DNA from: Jacaranda mimosifolia
Taxonomy: Eukaryota > Streptophyta > Magnoliopsida > Lamiales > Bignoniaceae
DNA length: 64,000 nt
Reading direction: 5' to 3'
Assembly: GCA_018894105.1 (NCBI GenBank)
Contig: CM032117.1
Coordinates: forward strand, 40,404,501 to 40,468,500
Made by a program: the position numbers and the translations under genes. The notes under the pieces are model-generated. The model was given only the letters and a program-made list of their open reading frames with translations, had not been told where the DNA came from and searched no databases. Shown here in pieces: positions 63,301 to 64,000 of this stretch (position 1 is the first letter of the stretch; each line of letters opens with the position of its first letter).

Positions 63301-63605
63301 ATTTTGCCAATTCATTTACCAAATCAACAATTTGTTAGCTTTGGTTGAAAAGGACCTCTAAACGAAGTAATAATGAATCATTTTATTGGTAGAACCATGC
63401 TAACTGAATTTTTTTGGATGAATGCTAATAATGTTAATGCTAAGAGATTACGGTTTTTATATGGAGAATTTCCAAAATATTTTGTTTGGGAACAAAAAGA
63501 TAGAAGGTGGAAGCCATGTGAGAAAAAAGTAGTTATAGGTAGAGTTGCAGTTGTGGATCCTACTGAGGGCGAACGTTATTATTTAGAAATTCTTTTGTCG
63601 AACGT
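57325..63605 (+). pseudogene. Helitron Rep/helicase gene, truncated and broken
   Basis: Exon 1 (to 57865) has a basic start, 'MSKEEKALFLQRQREKYR', then a serine/asparagine-rich region. An intron (57866-57936) leads to exon 2, whose sixth base abuts a solo LTR (57943-60868). After it come 'HQLRICPATVANES', an intron (60983-61081), and the Helitron N-terminal domain: 'CIYCGAFKLHREPPTFCC', 'YNNILALTSIG', 'LPKRLQLFFLNT'. The Rep part follows: 'NPDLFITMTCNLAW', 'YQKRGLPYAHW' (HxH changed to YxH), 'VKYLYKYIYTSHDR' (tyrosine motif with the final Lys lost) and 'GERYYLEILLSNV', after which the SF1 helicase part is missing. At least eight stops or shifts are present. Confidence 0.85.
57943..60868. repeat. 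2.9-kb solo LTR, Del/Tekay-like, inside the Helitron
   Basis: It starts TGTAATGCCCTGAC and ends TTTGGGGTGTTACA, the inverted TGTAACACCCC ends usual for chromovirus LTRs. It is flanked by the perfect 5-bp duplication TTAAT (57938-57942 and 60869-60873). Removing it restores the Helitron exon. No coding domain was recognised inside. Frames such as 58566-58856 and 59872-60057 are chance readings. An (AT)n run lies at 58966-58986. Confidence 0.8.
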
Positions 63606-64000
63606 TAAATTAAATATGTGATGTAATTATTAATTTAAATAAATAAATGTATTAATCTAGTTAATTTATTATACTTATTTTAATTGAGTTTAATTATTTT
63701 GTTATATTAATAAACATATTAATCTAGTTAATTTAGAAGTTTAATAAAGAGAAATAAATTAATCTAATTAATAGTTTTGTGAAATTATGATTTAATTAAA
63801 TAAACTAATCGATTAATGAGTAATACTCATTTATTTGCCAAATAATACGCCACTTGATAAGTTGCAAAGTAAGTTTACAATGGTTTTCAAAATATGAGTT
63901 AATCTTAGCACTACGACATGCATAAGGTCGTTCATAGTTTCACTTACTGATTAGCAGTAGGTCCAAAGATGTCCACATGTAACGACCTACTATGGGGATG
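63606..64000 (-). repeat. Harbinger 3'-end segment, copy d (runs off the window)
   Basis: It aligns with 24800-25215, including CTAGTTAATTTAGAAGTTTAATAAAGAG and AGGTCCAAAGATGTCCA, and ends in the same ATGGGGATG. The transposon-terminal part is missing at its left, where it joins Helitron sequence directly. The rest of a related element may lie right of the window. Confidence 0.8.

Overview
The window looks like transposon-rich nuclear DNA of a flowering plant. The family cannot be told from the sequence. It is AT-rich between transposons, has spliced genes, and carries plant-specific element families: Ty3/gypsy Tat-type LTR elements, PIF/Harbinger, hAT-like and Mutator-like foldback elements, a Helitron, and an endogenous caulimovirid-like pararetrovirus. 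The only gene that looks intact and host-derived is a six-exon DEAD-box RNA helicase of the DDX3/RH37-RH52 type at 45961-50312 (+). Everything else that codes is broken.

Layout. 1-2122: the 5' half (gag, primer site, LTR) of a decayed Tat-type gypsy element on the minus strand, running off the left edge. 2128-12975 (+): a complete but dead Tat/Retand-like element with two LTRs, gag, protease, RT, two RNase H segments, integrase, an 87-bp tandem array and a spliced antisense ORF. 13230-14473: a copy of a Harbinger 3' end carrying a 280-bp MITE. About 14474-23914 (-): an endogenous pararetrovirus, split in its RT domain by a 2.2-kb LTR-like insertion (17506-19691). 23915-31066: a second copy of the same Harbinger end, continuing into the rest of a decayed Harbinger element (-). 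31565-34530: an LTR remnant holding a foldback element. 35535-42498: a hAT-like element into which a 5.2-kb Harbinger element (36961-42204) is nested. 42733-43084: a Tourist-type MITE. 43169-43979: a solo LTR of the family at 2128-12975.

45961-50312: the helicase gene. 51501-about 51850: another Harbinger end. 54656-55422: a two-copy tandem duplication. 57325-63605 (+): a broken Helitron Rep/helicase gene, interrupted by a 2.9-kb solo LTR (57943-60868) and cut off at 63606 by a further Harbinger 3' segment that runs off the right edge.

No operational system of cooperating genes is visible. The value of the window lies in its nesting. Several insertions keep recognisable target-site duplications, and paralogous empty sites inside the window allow their order to be worked out. 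The most unusual structure is the pararetrovirus, which sits between two direct copies of a roughly 1.2-kb host segment. All identifications come from reading motifs by eye; no database search was possible.
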